Below, one piece after another: positions 25,662 through 33,604 of a stretch of 64,000 bases of DNA. The first letter of the stretch is position 1. Each line of letters begins with the position of its first letter. Both the position numbers and the translations under genes were made by a program. The stretch comes from Lacinutrix sp. WUR7 (GTDB lineage: Bacteria > Bacteroidota > Bacteroidia > Flavobacteriales > Flavobacteriaceae). Below the pieces are notes generated by a model. It ran no database searches and was not told where the DNA came from. It saw only the letters and a program-made list of their open reading frames with translations. The stretch lies in contig NZ_CP045067.1 of NCBI RefSeq assembly GCF_016864015.1, positions 3,854,001 through 3,918,000 of the forward strand, read 5' to 3'.

Positions 25662-27254
25662 TTAATTTTTTAACGTTCTTAGCGCAGCATCAAGGTTTAC
25701 TTTTAAATCTTTGTCATGACGTGTGATCGGTGGAATTTTCTTATGGATATCCAGTAATTCATAAACTGCCATTTGTGCTGCTCGAACAGAATATTCTACT
25801 GTAAAAACAGTATCATGTGGTATTTCTACAAACTGACTTACAAAGGCCAAGTTTCTTGAGTTTTTTGGCACTGGCAATGGTCGATCTGTATTGGTACGTG
25901 GCATAAACATACTAGTGATATATGGCATTTTGCAAGGAATACAGGTTGCATTTGAAAACACCTCATCCATATCAAAACGAAGATGCCCACAAATTTCTTT
26001 AAGGATATCTTGACCGTTACATTCTGTCATGGACTTGCTAACAAAATCACCAATACGATCTGGACGTAAAGAATAACCCCAAAAGACCTGTACACCATCT
26101 GGTTGTTGTGGATAACGTCTTTGATGTTTTAATACAACTGACAATAACCAATTGGAATCTTTAAAAGTCACTAGAGCTCCTGTACCATGTTTATTCCCTG
26201 TCAATTCTTCCATTTTATCAAAAAACACGGGATCTTTTAACGTTACAATAAATGACTCCCAATTAGATTCTGGGATGCTAGAATTAAATACAGCAGGATT
26301 ACCAAATTCTGGACGTCCTTTTGCTAGTTTCTCCCATAAATCCCAACCTTTACTATCTGCTTTTGTTAAACGCTTAGGCGGACTTGTCATTGATCCAATA
26401 CTAGTTGCATCTCCCATAGAGCCATTTTGGAAAAACACCAAATCATTCTTACTTATTGGAATCGTTTCTGTCTTACCTTCAACCACATATTCAATCTTGT
26501 TTACAGCCCATTTACCATCTTCATCATCAAAATCAAGATTTAGATCTGTAACCGTATGTCCTTTTAAAATCTTAACTCCTTTTTCGACTAACCAAGCTTC
26601 AAGAGGACGCACAAGAGAATCATATTCATTATAAACCGTACGTGAAATTCCACCCATGGTTGCAATTTGTGTAAACTGTTTTAAGAAACGGTGCATATAA
26701 CGTTTGAACTCAACAGCACTATGCCAAGGTTCAAAAGCAAATGAAGTAATCCACATGTACCAAAAATTAGATTCTAGCAATTCTGGAGACAACCAATCTG
26801 TAATCCTATCATTACCAAGTTTTTCTTCACTGGTTTCTAATAGTCTAAGCAATTCAAATCGATTGTGCATGGATAAACCCAATGAAGAAAGATCTGGAAC
26901 CGCACGGTTTTTGTTGATAATACGTGCATGAGCATCCGTTTTAACCACTTTATTGAATTCTACAGTTTCGTCATAAACTGATTTATTAGGATCTGTTAAT
27001 GAAGGAATCGTTTTCATTAGAGACCACATACACTCGTAGATGTCTGCGCATAACATTCGTCCTCCACGCATAGAGTAACCACTTTCTGCATTTCCAGCAG
27101 CATCTAAAACGCCACCTAATACAGGTAGTGCTTCATAAATTGTAATATTTTCTCCTGGTATTCCTCCATCTCTGATCATAAATGAAGCAGCAGCCATATT
27201 CCCAATACCTCCACCTACTAAATAGGCTTTAGTATCTTTTATATTAGTTTTCAT
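25662..27254 (-). CDS. Oleate hydratase family protein, paralogue 2
   Basis: This 530-residue FAD-dependent fatty acid hydratase shows KAYLVGGGIGNMAAASFMIRD, GGVLDAAGN, RGGRMLCADIYECMWSL, FEPWHSAVEFKRYMHRF and the C-terminal FVSQFVEIPHDTVFTVEYSV. It is closer to paralogue 3 (39819-41393) than to its neighbour paralogue 1. Start chosen at 27254 (MKTNIKDTK), which matches the start of paralogue 3; an upstream ATG at 27293 adds a hydrophobic stub. It may be transcribed from the ferritin operon by read-through, since no terminator is seen between 27254 and 27431. Confidence 0.92.
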   Translation of the reverse strand: MKTNIKDTKAYLVGGGIGNMAAASFMIRDGGIPGENITIYEALPVLGGVLDAAGNAESGYSMRGGRMLCADIYECMWSLMKTIPSLTDPNKSVYDETVEFNKVVKTDAHARIINKNRAVPDLSSLGLSMHNRFELLRLLETSEEKLGNDRITDWLSPELLESNFWYMWITSFAFEPWHSAVEFKRYMHRFLKQFTQIATMGGISRTVYNEYDSLVRPLEAWLVEKGVKILKGHTVTDLNLDFDDEDGKWAVNKIEYVVEGKTETIPISKNDLVFFQNGSMGDATSIGSMTSPPKRLTKADSKGWDLWEKLAKGRPEFGNPAVFNSSIPESNWESFIVTLKDPVFFDKMEELTGNKHGTGALVTFKDSNWLLSVVLKHQRRYPQQPDGVQVFWGYSLRPDRIGDFVSKSMTECNGQDILKEICGHLRFDMDEVFSNATCIPCKMPYITSMFMPRTNTDRPLPVPKNSRNLAFVSQFVEIPHDTVFTVEYSVRAAQMAVYELLDIHKKIPPITRHDKDLKVNLDAALRTLKN

Positions 27255-27430
27255 TATTTGTATAATTTTTTGATAAGAATAATTAAAAAACAATGAGATA
27301 ACCGTTTATGTATTTTCTATAAGCAAATTGGCAACAGCTGTTTTACCAACTAGTGAGTTTGCAAATAATAAAAGACCAAGCCCTAACTTATGACCACTCA
27401 CGGTTATAACATTGCTTTAAATTGTTGTTG

Positions 27431-28000
27431 TTAACTAAATTCTTTTTTAATTTTTTTCAAATCAAACGCTAGAAATATTCTAAAAACGCCTGCGCTTACA
27501 AATGCCATAGCTGTCATGTAAACAATACTTAAACCTGCAAAAACAGGATTTGCCAATAGCAAAAATGCAAACACTAAAGTGAGTAATCCTAAAAATAACA
27601 ACCATCCCCAATTTGGAACATCAGCAGCTTTAAACTGAAACGATAATCCAATGGCCATAAAACCTTGAAACAAAAGCCAAAATCCAACATAGAAAGGTAG
27701 AATTGCCATAGTCATTAATGGATGTGTTATTAATAATAGACCTATTATAAGATCTAGAATACCACCTGCCAAATACCAGCCCCAACCTTGGACCTCATTT
27801 CTACTCGATAAGGAAAAAAAGATTTGAGATATACCGGAAACAAAAATGAACACACTAAAAACAATGCTTAATGAAACATAACTTGCCAAGGGTGTTTGAA
27901 ACACCCAAACTCCTGCAATGATGTATAGAATCCCTATTAAAAGTGATACCCACCAATTTTTTACTGCAGATTGTGCGGAACTTAAAATTGTAGTTGCCAT
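27431..28000 (-). CDS. HdeD/DUF308 family membrane protein
   Basis: This 189-residue protein has six TM segments arranged as three hairpins with the DUF308 repeat pattern (WWVSLLIGILYIIAGVWVFQ; GWGWYLAGGILDLIIGLLLI; GWLLFLGLLTLVFAFLLLA). HdeD in E. coli supports acid resistance at high cell density. It is the last gene of the ferritin operon as judged by 20-65-base gaps between six genes on one strand. Confidence 0.88.
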   Translation of the reverse strand: MATTILSSAQSAVKNWWVSLLIGILYIIAGVWVFQTPLASYVSLSIVFSVFIFVSGISQIFFSLSSRNEVQGWGWYLAGGILDLIIGLLLITHPLMTMAILPFYVGFWLLFQGFMAIGLSFQFKAADVPNWGWLLFLGLLTLVFAFLLLANPVFAGLSIVYMTAMAFVSAGVFRIFLAFDLKKIKKEFS

Positions 28001-28020
28001 AACGTTTTTATTTAAAATTA

Positions 28021-28521
28021 TTAATCGACATTATTTTTAAAAAGATCTTTTAAAGCAGTCCCTAGCTCACTCATATCATGATTAAACTCACGCTCGAATT
28101 TCAGCTCACTTGCTACAGTAGCAGCATTAAAAGAAATCACACCGTCTTCAAACGCTTTAGCTCTTTTTGCTAATTTCTCTTTAAGTTCTTTATTTTTTTG
28201 TTCTAGCTTATCTAGTTCTTTTGTCAATTTTTCTTTTTCCTTTTTATTTGCTACTGCAATTTTTTCTCGAAGCTCTTTAATCTTATGCTCTGTATTTTCA
28301 ATGGCAGTTTCTGATGATGTTTTAAATTTCTGCCAATCGGAAGTCACACTAGTTTTAATTTCTTCACTAGTGTCTTTTGCTCCTTGTTTTAGATCATTAT
28401 TAAGTTCTTTTACGTCTTCTTTAACCGATTTAGCATCTTGTTTAGATGACTGTCCACAACTAGTTAAAACTGCTCCTGCCATAAATACGATTACGGTTAA
28501 GGATAAAATATTTTTTTTCAT
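28021..28521 (-). CDS. Coiled-coil lipoprotein, paralogue 1
   Basis: This 166-residue protein has a lipoprotein signal peptide with lipobox LTSC (Cys22) and a long Lys/Glu coiled coil (residues 35-130) ending in a conserved-looking SELKFEREFNHDMSELGTAL segment. It is clearly paralogous to the lipoprotein encoded just upstream: both have W..FK, LEQK and DM.EL at matching positions. The role is unknown; anchored periplasmic coiled coils often act in envelope stress. The gaps to its neighbours are 25 and 20 bases. Confidence 0.82.
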   Translation of the reverse strand: MKKNILSLTVIVFMAGAVLTSCGQSSKQDAKSVKEDVKELNNDLKQGAKDTSEEIKTSVTSDWQKFKTSSETAIENTEHKIKELREKIAVANKKEKEKLTKELDKLEQKNKELKEKLAKRAKAFEDGVISFNAATVASELKFEREFNHDMSELGTALKDLFKNNVD

Positions 28522-28546
28522 AATTGATTGTTTTATTTGTTAATAA

Positions 28547-29023
28547 TTAATACTCTTCTTTTTTACAAAATTCTCTAAGGCCTATTATAAGTTCATTCAT
28601 ATCACGGACAAACGACTTTTCAAAGGTTGCTTTTATGGCTTCATCATTTTCATTAAAATGTTCCATATCTGTGGTAATCTTTTTATTAATCTGAGCCAAT
28701 CTCTCTTGGAGACCGTTCTTTTTTTGTTCTAAGGTATCCAGTGCTGTCCTGCATTTTTGTTCTTCTTTATTTATCTCGGAAAATTCTCGTTTTAAATCTT
28801 CAATTTGACGCTCTCTTGCTTTAACAGCTATTTCCGCATCTTTTTTAAATGTCTCCCAATCTACTTTTAAGGAATCTTTTCTTTCTTGATTTACCTGCAG
28901 ATTAGCTTCCTTACTGTTTTCATTAGCTAATTTTAAACTTTTATTTGTCGCAGAACTGCAACCAATGCATCCAATTCCTAAGAGAATTACTAGTACAACC
29001 GATGCAAATATTTTAGCTTTCAT
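28547..29023 (-). CDS. Coiled-coil lipoprotein, paralogue 2
   Basis: A 158-residue lipoprotein with lipobox IGCIGC (probable acylated Cys22), then a polar linker, a coiled coil containing DWETFKKDAEIAVKARERQI and LDTLEQKKNGLQERLAQ, and a C-terminal FEKSFVRDMNELIIGL segment. It is a tandem duplicate of the following gene with strong drift. It lies in the ferritin operon between phosphoglycerate mutase and the second lipoprotein gene. Confidence 0.82.
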   Translation of the reverse strand: MKAKIFASVVLVILLGIGCIGCSSATNKSLKLANENSKEANLQVNQERKDSLKVDWETFKKDAEIAVKARERQIEDLKREFSEINKEEQKCRTALDTLEQKKNGLQERLAQINKKITTDMEHFNENDEAIKATFEKSFVRDMNELIIGLREFCKKEEY

Positions 29024-29045
29024 ATCTCATTATTTAAATTGCGAA

Positions 29046-29744
29046 TTACTTTTCATGCTCTAAAACATATTTATCTTTTAATCTCATTTCGGTATCAAAC
29101 TCATAAATATTTAACACTCCAGTTTTCACCTCCACATTAGAAATTTCAATGGGAGAAATTTTTTCAATATGTCCCATTAATGCTCGAATAGAATTCCCGT
29201 GTGCCGAAACTAAAACGGTCTTACCTTCTACTAATTCTGGGACTATCGCTTCAAAGAAGTATTGAACAGCTCTATGCCTAGTTTCCTCTAAGGATTCACC
29301 TAATGGTAATTCTTCGGTAGGAAGCTTAGCATACTTCGGATCAAATTTCGGATTCCTTTCGTCTTCCATAGATAAGCTTGGAGGCGGCGTACTAAAACCT
29401 CTTCTAACCTTTAAAAAAAGATCATCTCCCACTTCTTTTCTTACCGCTTCTTTTTTTCGACCTTGCCAAGCGCCATAATTTCGTTCATTAAGTTTCCAAC
29501 TTTTTAGGAAGTCTATGTGCATTAAATTGGCAGTATCTAAAATAATCCATGCGGTTCGTATCGCTCTTTTTAGATAAGATGAAAAACAGATATCTATAGC
29601 TAATTTATTATCCCTTATAATTTGACCAGCTACCTTAGCTTCCTGGATTCCTTGAGGAGCAAGATCGATATCTGTCCATCCCGTAAATATGTTTTCTATA
29701 TTCCAAAGGCTTTTTCCGTGTCTTACTAATATGAGCTTTCCCAC
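29046..29744 (-). CDS. gpmA: 2,3-bisphosphoglycerate-dependent phosphoglycerate mutase
   Basis: This 232-residue enzyme interconverts 3- and 2-phosphoglycerate. The active-site segment LVRHGKSLWNIENIFTGWTD holds the phospho-accepting His; the usual RHGES reads RHGKS here. Also present are LKRAIRTAW, LNERNYGAWQGR and LVSAHGNSIRALMGH with the second His. Length is normal for dPGM. In the ferritin operon it fits, with PEP synthase and PEP carboxykinase, a regulon that steers the lower glycolytic and gluconeogenic steps. Confidence 0.94.
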   Translation of the reverse strand: MGKLILVRHGKSLWNIENIFTGWTDIDLAPQGIQEAKVAGQIIRDNKLAIDICFSSYLKRAIRTAWIILDTANLMHIDFLKSWKLNERNYGAWQGRKKEAVRKEVGDDLFLKVRRGFSTPPPSLSMEDERNPKFDPKYAKLPTEELPLGESLEETRHRAVQYFFEAIVPELVEGKTVLVSAHGNSIRALMGHIEKISPIEISNVEVKTGVLNIYEFDTEMRLKDKYVLEHEK

Positions 29745-29789
29745 TTCTATTTTATTTTTGAAATATTACTAACGCTATATTCTTCTTTG

Positions 29790-30608
29790 TTAATCCTCAA
29801 TATCTTCTCCTAAAGCACTATGCAGTTGATATAACTTTTCTTCTTCCTTTTTGATTCTCTTATTCAGTCTATTTTTTCTTGCTTTAGCAAAAGCATCTGT
29901 AATATCATGTTCCACATCATCCAAACGAGATTCTAATTTGTTAATTCTAGATTTCGTTTCGTTTTTAATCTTATTTAAAGTGGCTTTTCTCTTTACTTCT
30001 AATGCTGCCATTTCGGCTTTTCTTTTTGCTTTTAGATCTGCAATCTTTGCTTTAATTTTAATTTTTTCTTCAGCTGTAGCTTTTCTAAGTTTTTGACGTT
30101 GGTCTTCAATACTATCTTCAATGTCTTCTACTTTTTCATCTACATAATCATCGAATTCTATTCCTGCTTCACTTCTAATAATTTCTGAGCTTAATCCTTT
30201 AAGAGCCTCATCAATAAAAATAGAACTATCTTCTGCTACTTCTGCCACAATAGCTATAGTTCCTGGAGTCATTTTATTACTCACTCTTTTAATAAATGCA
30301 TCTTCAAAATCATAGCGACTAATATCCCAAACGGCTCCTGCGACTACACCTGTATATAGTCCGATAATTAATCCTAAAGGCCCTGCTAAAGCTCCTACAA
30401 TACCACCAAGAGCCATACCTGTAAAGGTTCTCCAACCTTCTCCATCGGTTTGATCATTTAATACTTCGTATTGATTGTTATCTTTTTTACGAATCATCAT
30501 ATGTTCATAGAGCGTAATATCTCCATATACATCTAGTTCTTTCATTTTGTGTAAAGCTTCTATTGCTTTTTTCTCTTCCTTAAAAGGAATAACGATAATA
30601 TTTGCCAT
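29790..30608 (-). CDS. DUF1269-family protein with long coiled-coil tail
   Basis: In this 272-residue protein residues 1-150 match the DUF1269 predicted membrane-protein pattern: an alpha/beta N-terminus (IIVIPFKEEKKAIEALHKMK), a Gly-rich hairpin (GMALGGIVGALAGPLGLIIG) and an acidic helix with IAIVAEVAEDSSIFIDEAL. Residues 165-270 form a highly charged coiled coil that is not part of the usual domain. It is second in the ferritin operon. A stress or membrane-scaffold role is inferred from context only. Confidence 0.85.
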   Translation of the reverse strand: MANIIVIPFKEEKKAIEALHKMKELDVYGDITLYEHMMIRKKDNNQYEVLNDQTDGEGWRTFTGMALGGIVGALAGPLGLIIGLYTGVVAGAVWDISRYDFEDAFIKRVSNKMTPGTIAIVAEVAEDSSIFIDEALKGLSSEIIRSEAGIEFDDYVDEKVEDIEDSIEDQRQKLRKATAEEKIKIKAKIADLKAKRKAEMAALEVKRKATLNKIKNETKSRINKLESRLDDVEHDITDAFAKARKNRLNKRIKKEEEKLYQLHSALGEDIED

Positions 30609-30672
30609 TTTTTCTAGTTTTTAACTATTAATACTTGTTTTAATTGATCTTGATTTTAATCACACGAATGTG

Positions 30673-31182
30673 TTAATCGGCTAATTCTCCCATCTCTTCA
30701 TCCAACTCTCTTAGCATGATAGACTCTTCTCCAAAAGCTTCTAATCGTCCTATTAAATATTGCACTTTGCTTAACTCTTCTGCTTGCTCTTTGCAAAACC
30801 ATAAACCCAATTCTACAACCATAAAGTTTTCTTCGGTATGTGCTGCTTTGGTAAGTGCATAGCATTGTGTGGTAATTTCTTTTTCATGTTCTAATGCTGC
30901 CAGAATAACATCTGGAAGGCTAATAAAATCTTGTTTTGGTTGTTTTAAAGCTGGAGTGATTGGTTGGATACCATTTGCTAAAAGCATTTTTTTTGCTTTA
31001 GCTGCATGCACCAACTCTTCATCACTATATTGTTTAAATAATTTTGCTGCTCCTACAAACCCTTTATCATCTAACCAAGTAGACATGGCTAAATATATTC
31101 TTGAAGAATATTCTTCTTGTTCTACTCTATAATTTAGCAACTTCACCATTGCTTCGCTTAAAAATTCTGATTTTGTTTTCAT
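30673..31182 (-). CDS. ftnA: Ferritin
   Basis: A 169-residue non-haem ferritin. The ferroxidase ligands are visible in YRVEQEEYSSRIYLAMSTW (Glu) and YSDEELVHAAKAKKML (ExxH), with a second metal Glu in LEHEKEITTQCYALTKAA and a Gln in CKEQAEELSK. It stores iron as a mineral core and limits Fenton chemistry. It is the first gene of a six-gene operon behind an activator promoter with a perfect -7 element and two tandem palindromes. Confidence 0.94.
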   Translation of the reverse strand: MKTKSEFLSEAMVKLLNYRVEQEEYSSRIYLAMSTWLDDKGFVGAAKLFKQYSDEELVHAAKAKKMLLANGIQPITPALKQPKQDFISLPDVILAALEHEKEITTQCYALTKAAHTEENFMVVELGLWFCKEQAEELSKVQYLIGRLEAFGEESIMLRELDEEMGELAD

Positions 31183-31249
31183 GTTCTTTCTATTTAAAAT
31201 ATTTATTTTTTGTTTTGAAGTATCTAATTTTTGATATCTGTTTACACTT

Positions 31250-31292
31250 CAAAATTATATTGTTATGAGGAGAGACACACTGACCTACGTCA
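31250..31292 (-). promoter_or_regulatory. Activator-type promoter of the ferritin operon
   Basis: On the minus strand the palindrome at 31281-31292 (TGACGTAGGTCA) is followed after 23 bases by TAATTTTG (31250-31257), a perfect -7 element. A second palindrome lies 24 bases further upstream. Confidence 0.87.
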
Positions 31293-31300
31293 GCACTAGT

Positions 31301-31320
31301 AAACTGATTTAAATCAGTTT
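31301..31320. promoter_or_regulatory. Second upstream activator palindrome
   Basis: A perfect 20-base palindrome (AAACTGATTTAAATCAGTTT) contains TGATTTAAATCA at 31305-31316. Its centre is 24 bases upstream of the ferritin operon's main site, near -65, the place of a tandem upstream activator site. It overlaps the stop codon of the DUF5661 gene. Confidence 0.6.
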
Positions 31321-31585
31321 ACTCCTTTTTGTTCCAAAATTCTTCCGCTTCATTTTCCATTTTTTCTAAGCGTGTATAGTAATCTGGAAACTCTTTTAAA
31401 TGCGCCCAAGCTATTTTTCCGGTGATGCTTTTATCGTCGTTAGTAACATTAGTTTCTGGATATCTTGAACCGTGTTCAAATTCTACATTTATTCCTTTTG
31501 TGAACTCATCTAATGGAACATCTGTCCATAGAATACCAAGATTATCCCCAATTTCTTTTGCTTCTTGTGCATTTAATTTTTTCAT
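31319..31585 (-). CDS. DUF5661-type small protein
   Basis: This 88-residue protein has the DUF5661 pattern: FTKGINVEFEHGSRYPETNV followed by TGKIAWAHLKEFPDYYTRLE. Function unknown. Start chosen at ATG 31585, because the promoter's -7 element (31642-31649) would place the transcript start near 31637, downstream of the longer in-frame ATG at 31672 that lies within the palindrome region. Single gene with its own activator promoter. Confidence 0.8.
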   Translation of the reverse strand: MKKLNAQEAKEIGDNLGILWTDVPLDEFTKGINVEFEHGSRYPETNVTNDDKSITGKIAWAHLKEFPDYYTRLEKMENEAEEFWNKKE

Positions 31586-31641
31586 TGTCTTGTAATTTAT
31601 TGGACAGAAAATTGATAAAACCAATGTCTTAATTTCTAGTA

Positions 31642-31684
31642 TAAAAGTACTTGTATTGAAGCACACAAACACTGACCTACGTCA
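31642..31684 (-). promoter_or_regulatory. Activator-type promoter of the DUF5661 gene
   Basis: On the minus strand the palindrome at 31673-31684 (TGACGTAGGTCA) is followed after 23 bases by TACTTTTA (31642-31649), 5 of 6 positions. Confidence 0.8.
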
Positions 31685-31729
31685 GCGTGATAAAAAAAGA
31701 ATCTGTTTTTTTGAAGGGTGTTTTGTTTT

Positions 31730-31827
31730 GCGAATTTGCGTGAAGGATTGCAGTGAAAATCCCGCAGCTCGACGCAGGAGATGCGAGGAATTGTAGTGTA
31801 AAGCCTGACCCTTGTGGTCACGCCCAA
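31730..31827. repeat. Probable interspersed flavobacterial intergenic element, copy 1
   Basis: A GC-richer stretch in an AT-rich gap contains GCGAGGAATTGTAGTG and CCTGACCCTTGTGG and ends in CACGCCC. I recall very similar intergenic sequences from other flavobacterial genomes, and the element at 53293-53396, read on the other strand, follows the same plan. No ORF of note. Confidence 0.5.
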
Positions 31828-31848
31828 CTTTTAAAAACAGAAATACAA

Positions 31849-33123
31849 TTAGCTACGAATAATAAGAATATAAAGAATACCAACCAGAATAACGCTTCCA
31901 AAAGCATAGCCAACAAGTTTACCTGCTGCTTTAGAACCTTTGAATACGGTGATACCCAGTTTTACTAGCATATTACTAATGGTCGCTGCAATAATTACGG
32001 AAGATGCGAGGGTTAATTTGTCGCCATCTAAAGAGAATTTAGACATGCTAATGGTAATGGCATCAGTATCTGCCAGACCTGCAATTAACGCGGAATAATA
32101 CAAACCACTTTCGCCAAAAAACAGATTGCTATAAAAAACGGCGAAAAGAATAATGACATATACTGCTCCGAATTTTATGGCATTTAAGATATTTAATGGA
32201 TTGCCTAATTTAATATTGGTGTCAGGAATTGCATCGTCTTTGCGCATTAAAAACAACGTTGCTGCCACGCAAATGCAGGTTAATATACCAAAGGGTAATG
32301 CTAAATGGGTTAATATATTACTATTAAAAATGTATGCTAGTAAGGCTAATCTAGGAAACATAATTGCGGATGCTACTATGATTCCTGCACTATACTTTTT
32401 GGAAAGCTCTGGAGATTCTTTACTACTGGATGCATAATTCCAAGCTACTGCTGTGCTTGAGATAAGTCCGCCAAGGATTGCCGTTAGTATAATTCCTTTT
32501 TTCGAGCCAATAAATTTGACAAGAAAGTAACCTATAAAGTTTAAGAAAGAAACAATAACGATAATGGATCCAATTTCGAATGGATTTAATAGATTGTCTG
32601 GGCCATAGGTTTTGTTGGGTAAAAAAGGAAGAATTAATAAGGCTATGATTACGAATTTTATGAAAGCGAAAAGCTCTTCGGAAGTAATATTTTGAATTAC
32701 AGAACGAAACCTCGTTTTTAGAGATAATAAGGTTACTATAATTACAGCAGTTGCTACGGCATCTCGGTAATATGCTACCGAAACCATGACTCCTAAAACA
32801 AAGGTTGCTATTAAGGCTAAATTGGTAGTTAGGTCTTGACCAAGTGTGTCTTGTTTTTGAGAATAGGTATTAAATGCCAAAAAGAGAATAAAAGTGCCCA
32901 AACTGATAATTAATAGCCAAGGCGTAAATATTTCGGTAAGATTACCTAATGAGAATCCAAGAATGGTAACAATAGGGAAAGTTCTTATACCTGCTATACC
33001 TTTGTCTTCCTTGAGTTTGTCGTACTCTCTTTCTAGACCAAGTATAAGACCTATCCCTAAACTGATTAGAACTCCTAGCATATAAGACCCTACGAGCTCA
33101 CTAATTTCCTGATACCATTGCAT
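31849..33123 (-). CDS. MgtC/DUF4010 family membrane protein
   Basis: A 424-residue protein with about 12 TM segments. The N-terminal MgtC-like domain reads LISLGIGLILGLEREYDKLK (about 18-37) and GIRTFPIVTILG, and the C-terminal half is DUF4010 (GLISSTAVAWNYASSS; ALIAGLADTDAITISMSKFS). MgtC-type proteins modulate ATP synthase or Mg2+ homeostasis and aid survival under stress; the role of the DUF4010 half is unknown. It begins 6 bases after a FWKDE-type gene and shares its promoter. Confidence 0.88.
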   Translation of the reverse strand: MQWYQEISELVGSYMLGVLISLGIGLILGLEREYDKLKEDKGIAGIRTFPIVTILGFSLGNLTEIFTPWLLIISLGTFILFLAFNTYSQKQDTLGQDLTTNLALIATFVLGVMVSVAYYRDAVATAVIIVTLLSLKTRFRSVIQNITSEELFAFIKFVIIALLILPFLPNKTYGPDNLLNPFEIGSIIVIVSFLNFIGYFLVKFIGSKKGIILTAILGGLISSTAVAWNYASSSKESPELSKKYSAGIIVASAIMFPRLALLAYIFNSNILTHLALPFGILTCICVAATLFLMRKDDAIPDTNIKLGNPLNILNAIKFGAVYVIILFAVFYSNLFFGESGLYYSALIAGLADTDAITISMSKFSLDGDKLTLASSVIIAATISNMLVKLGITVFKGSKAAGKLVGYAFGSVILVGILYILIIRS

Positions 33124-33129
33124 TTAATA

Positions 33130-33516
33130 TTACATATATTTTTCTAAAAATCTGAAAAATTCTTTTTTAAGATCTGCGTAAATCTCACGTTGTGTTTCCA
33201 TTTTATTTCTAAATTCTACATGCTCTTTTGCTAATTGCACATCGATTGCGTCTTCGCCTTCTATGCTTTGTCCTGCAATACGCTCTTCATGTTTTTCTAT
33301 GGTTTCTTGTAAATCTTCAATAACACCTCCATGAAGAATAAATTCGTTTTGATAATGCTCTAATTGCGCAAGCACATCTTTGTTAGTCCATCGTGTTACT
33401 AGTTCACTTAATCTGTTATTAAAGAACATTAATTCGTCTTTCCAAAATGCCAATTCCCCTTTCCATTGTTCGTGTTCAAAATGCATATTAGAGTTATATA
33501 AAACTTCTTTTTCCAT
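33130..33516 (-). CDS. FWKDE-type coiled-coil protein, paralogue 2
   Basis: A 128-residue soluble helical protein. Residues 18-37 read WKGELAFWKDELMFFNNRLS, matching the proteins at 11610-12017 and 39139-39597. The rest is charged helix (EDLQETIEKHEERI; RNKMETQREIYADLKKEFFR). It is the first gene of a two-gene unit with the MgtC/DUF4010 gene and has its own activator promoter. Unknown function; possibly a partner or regulator of the membrane protein. Confidence 0.75.
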   Translation of the reverse strand: MEKEVLYNSNMHFEHEQWKGELAFWKDELMFFNNRLSELVTRWTNKDVLAQLEHYQNEFILHGGVIEDLQETIEKHEERIAGQSIEGEDAIDVQLAKEHVEFRNKMETQREIYADLKKEFFRFLEKYM

Positions 33517-33544
33517 GATTGTTTATTATTTATAATTAGTAAAA

Positions 33545-33587
33545 CAAAGATTACCTTTTTGTACGGCATTAAAAATGACATAGGTCA
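33545..33587 (-). promoter_or_regulatory. Activator-type promoter of the FWKDE 2-MgtC unit
   Basis: On the minus strand the palindrome at 33576-33587 (TGACCTATGTCA) is followed after 23 bases by AATCTTTG (33545-33552), 5 of 6 positions. Confidence 0.78.
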
Positions 33588-33604
33588 GTCTTTTAAATAA
33601 TTTA

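Noticed and set aside
27391-27402. TGACCACTCACG half-site upstream of oleate hydratase 2
   Set aside because: The second half is not TCA and the -7 match at 23 bp is poor, so I did not add it to the regulon.
31586-31672. Longer N-terminus of the DUF5661 protein
   Set aside because: It would start upstream of the predicted transcript start and its residues do not match the family.
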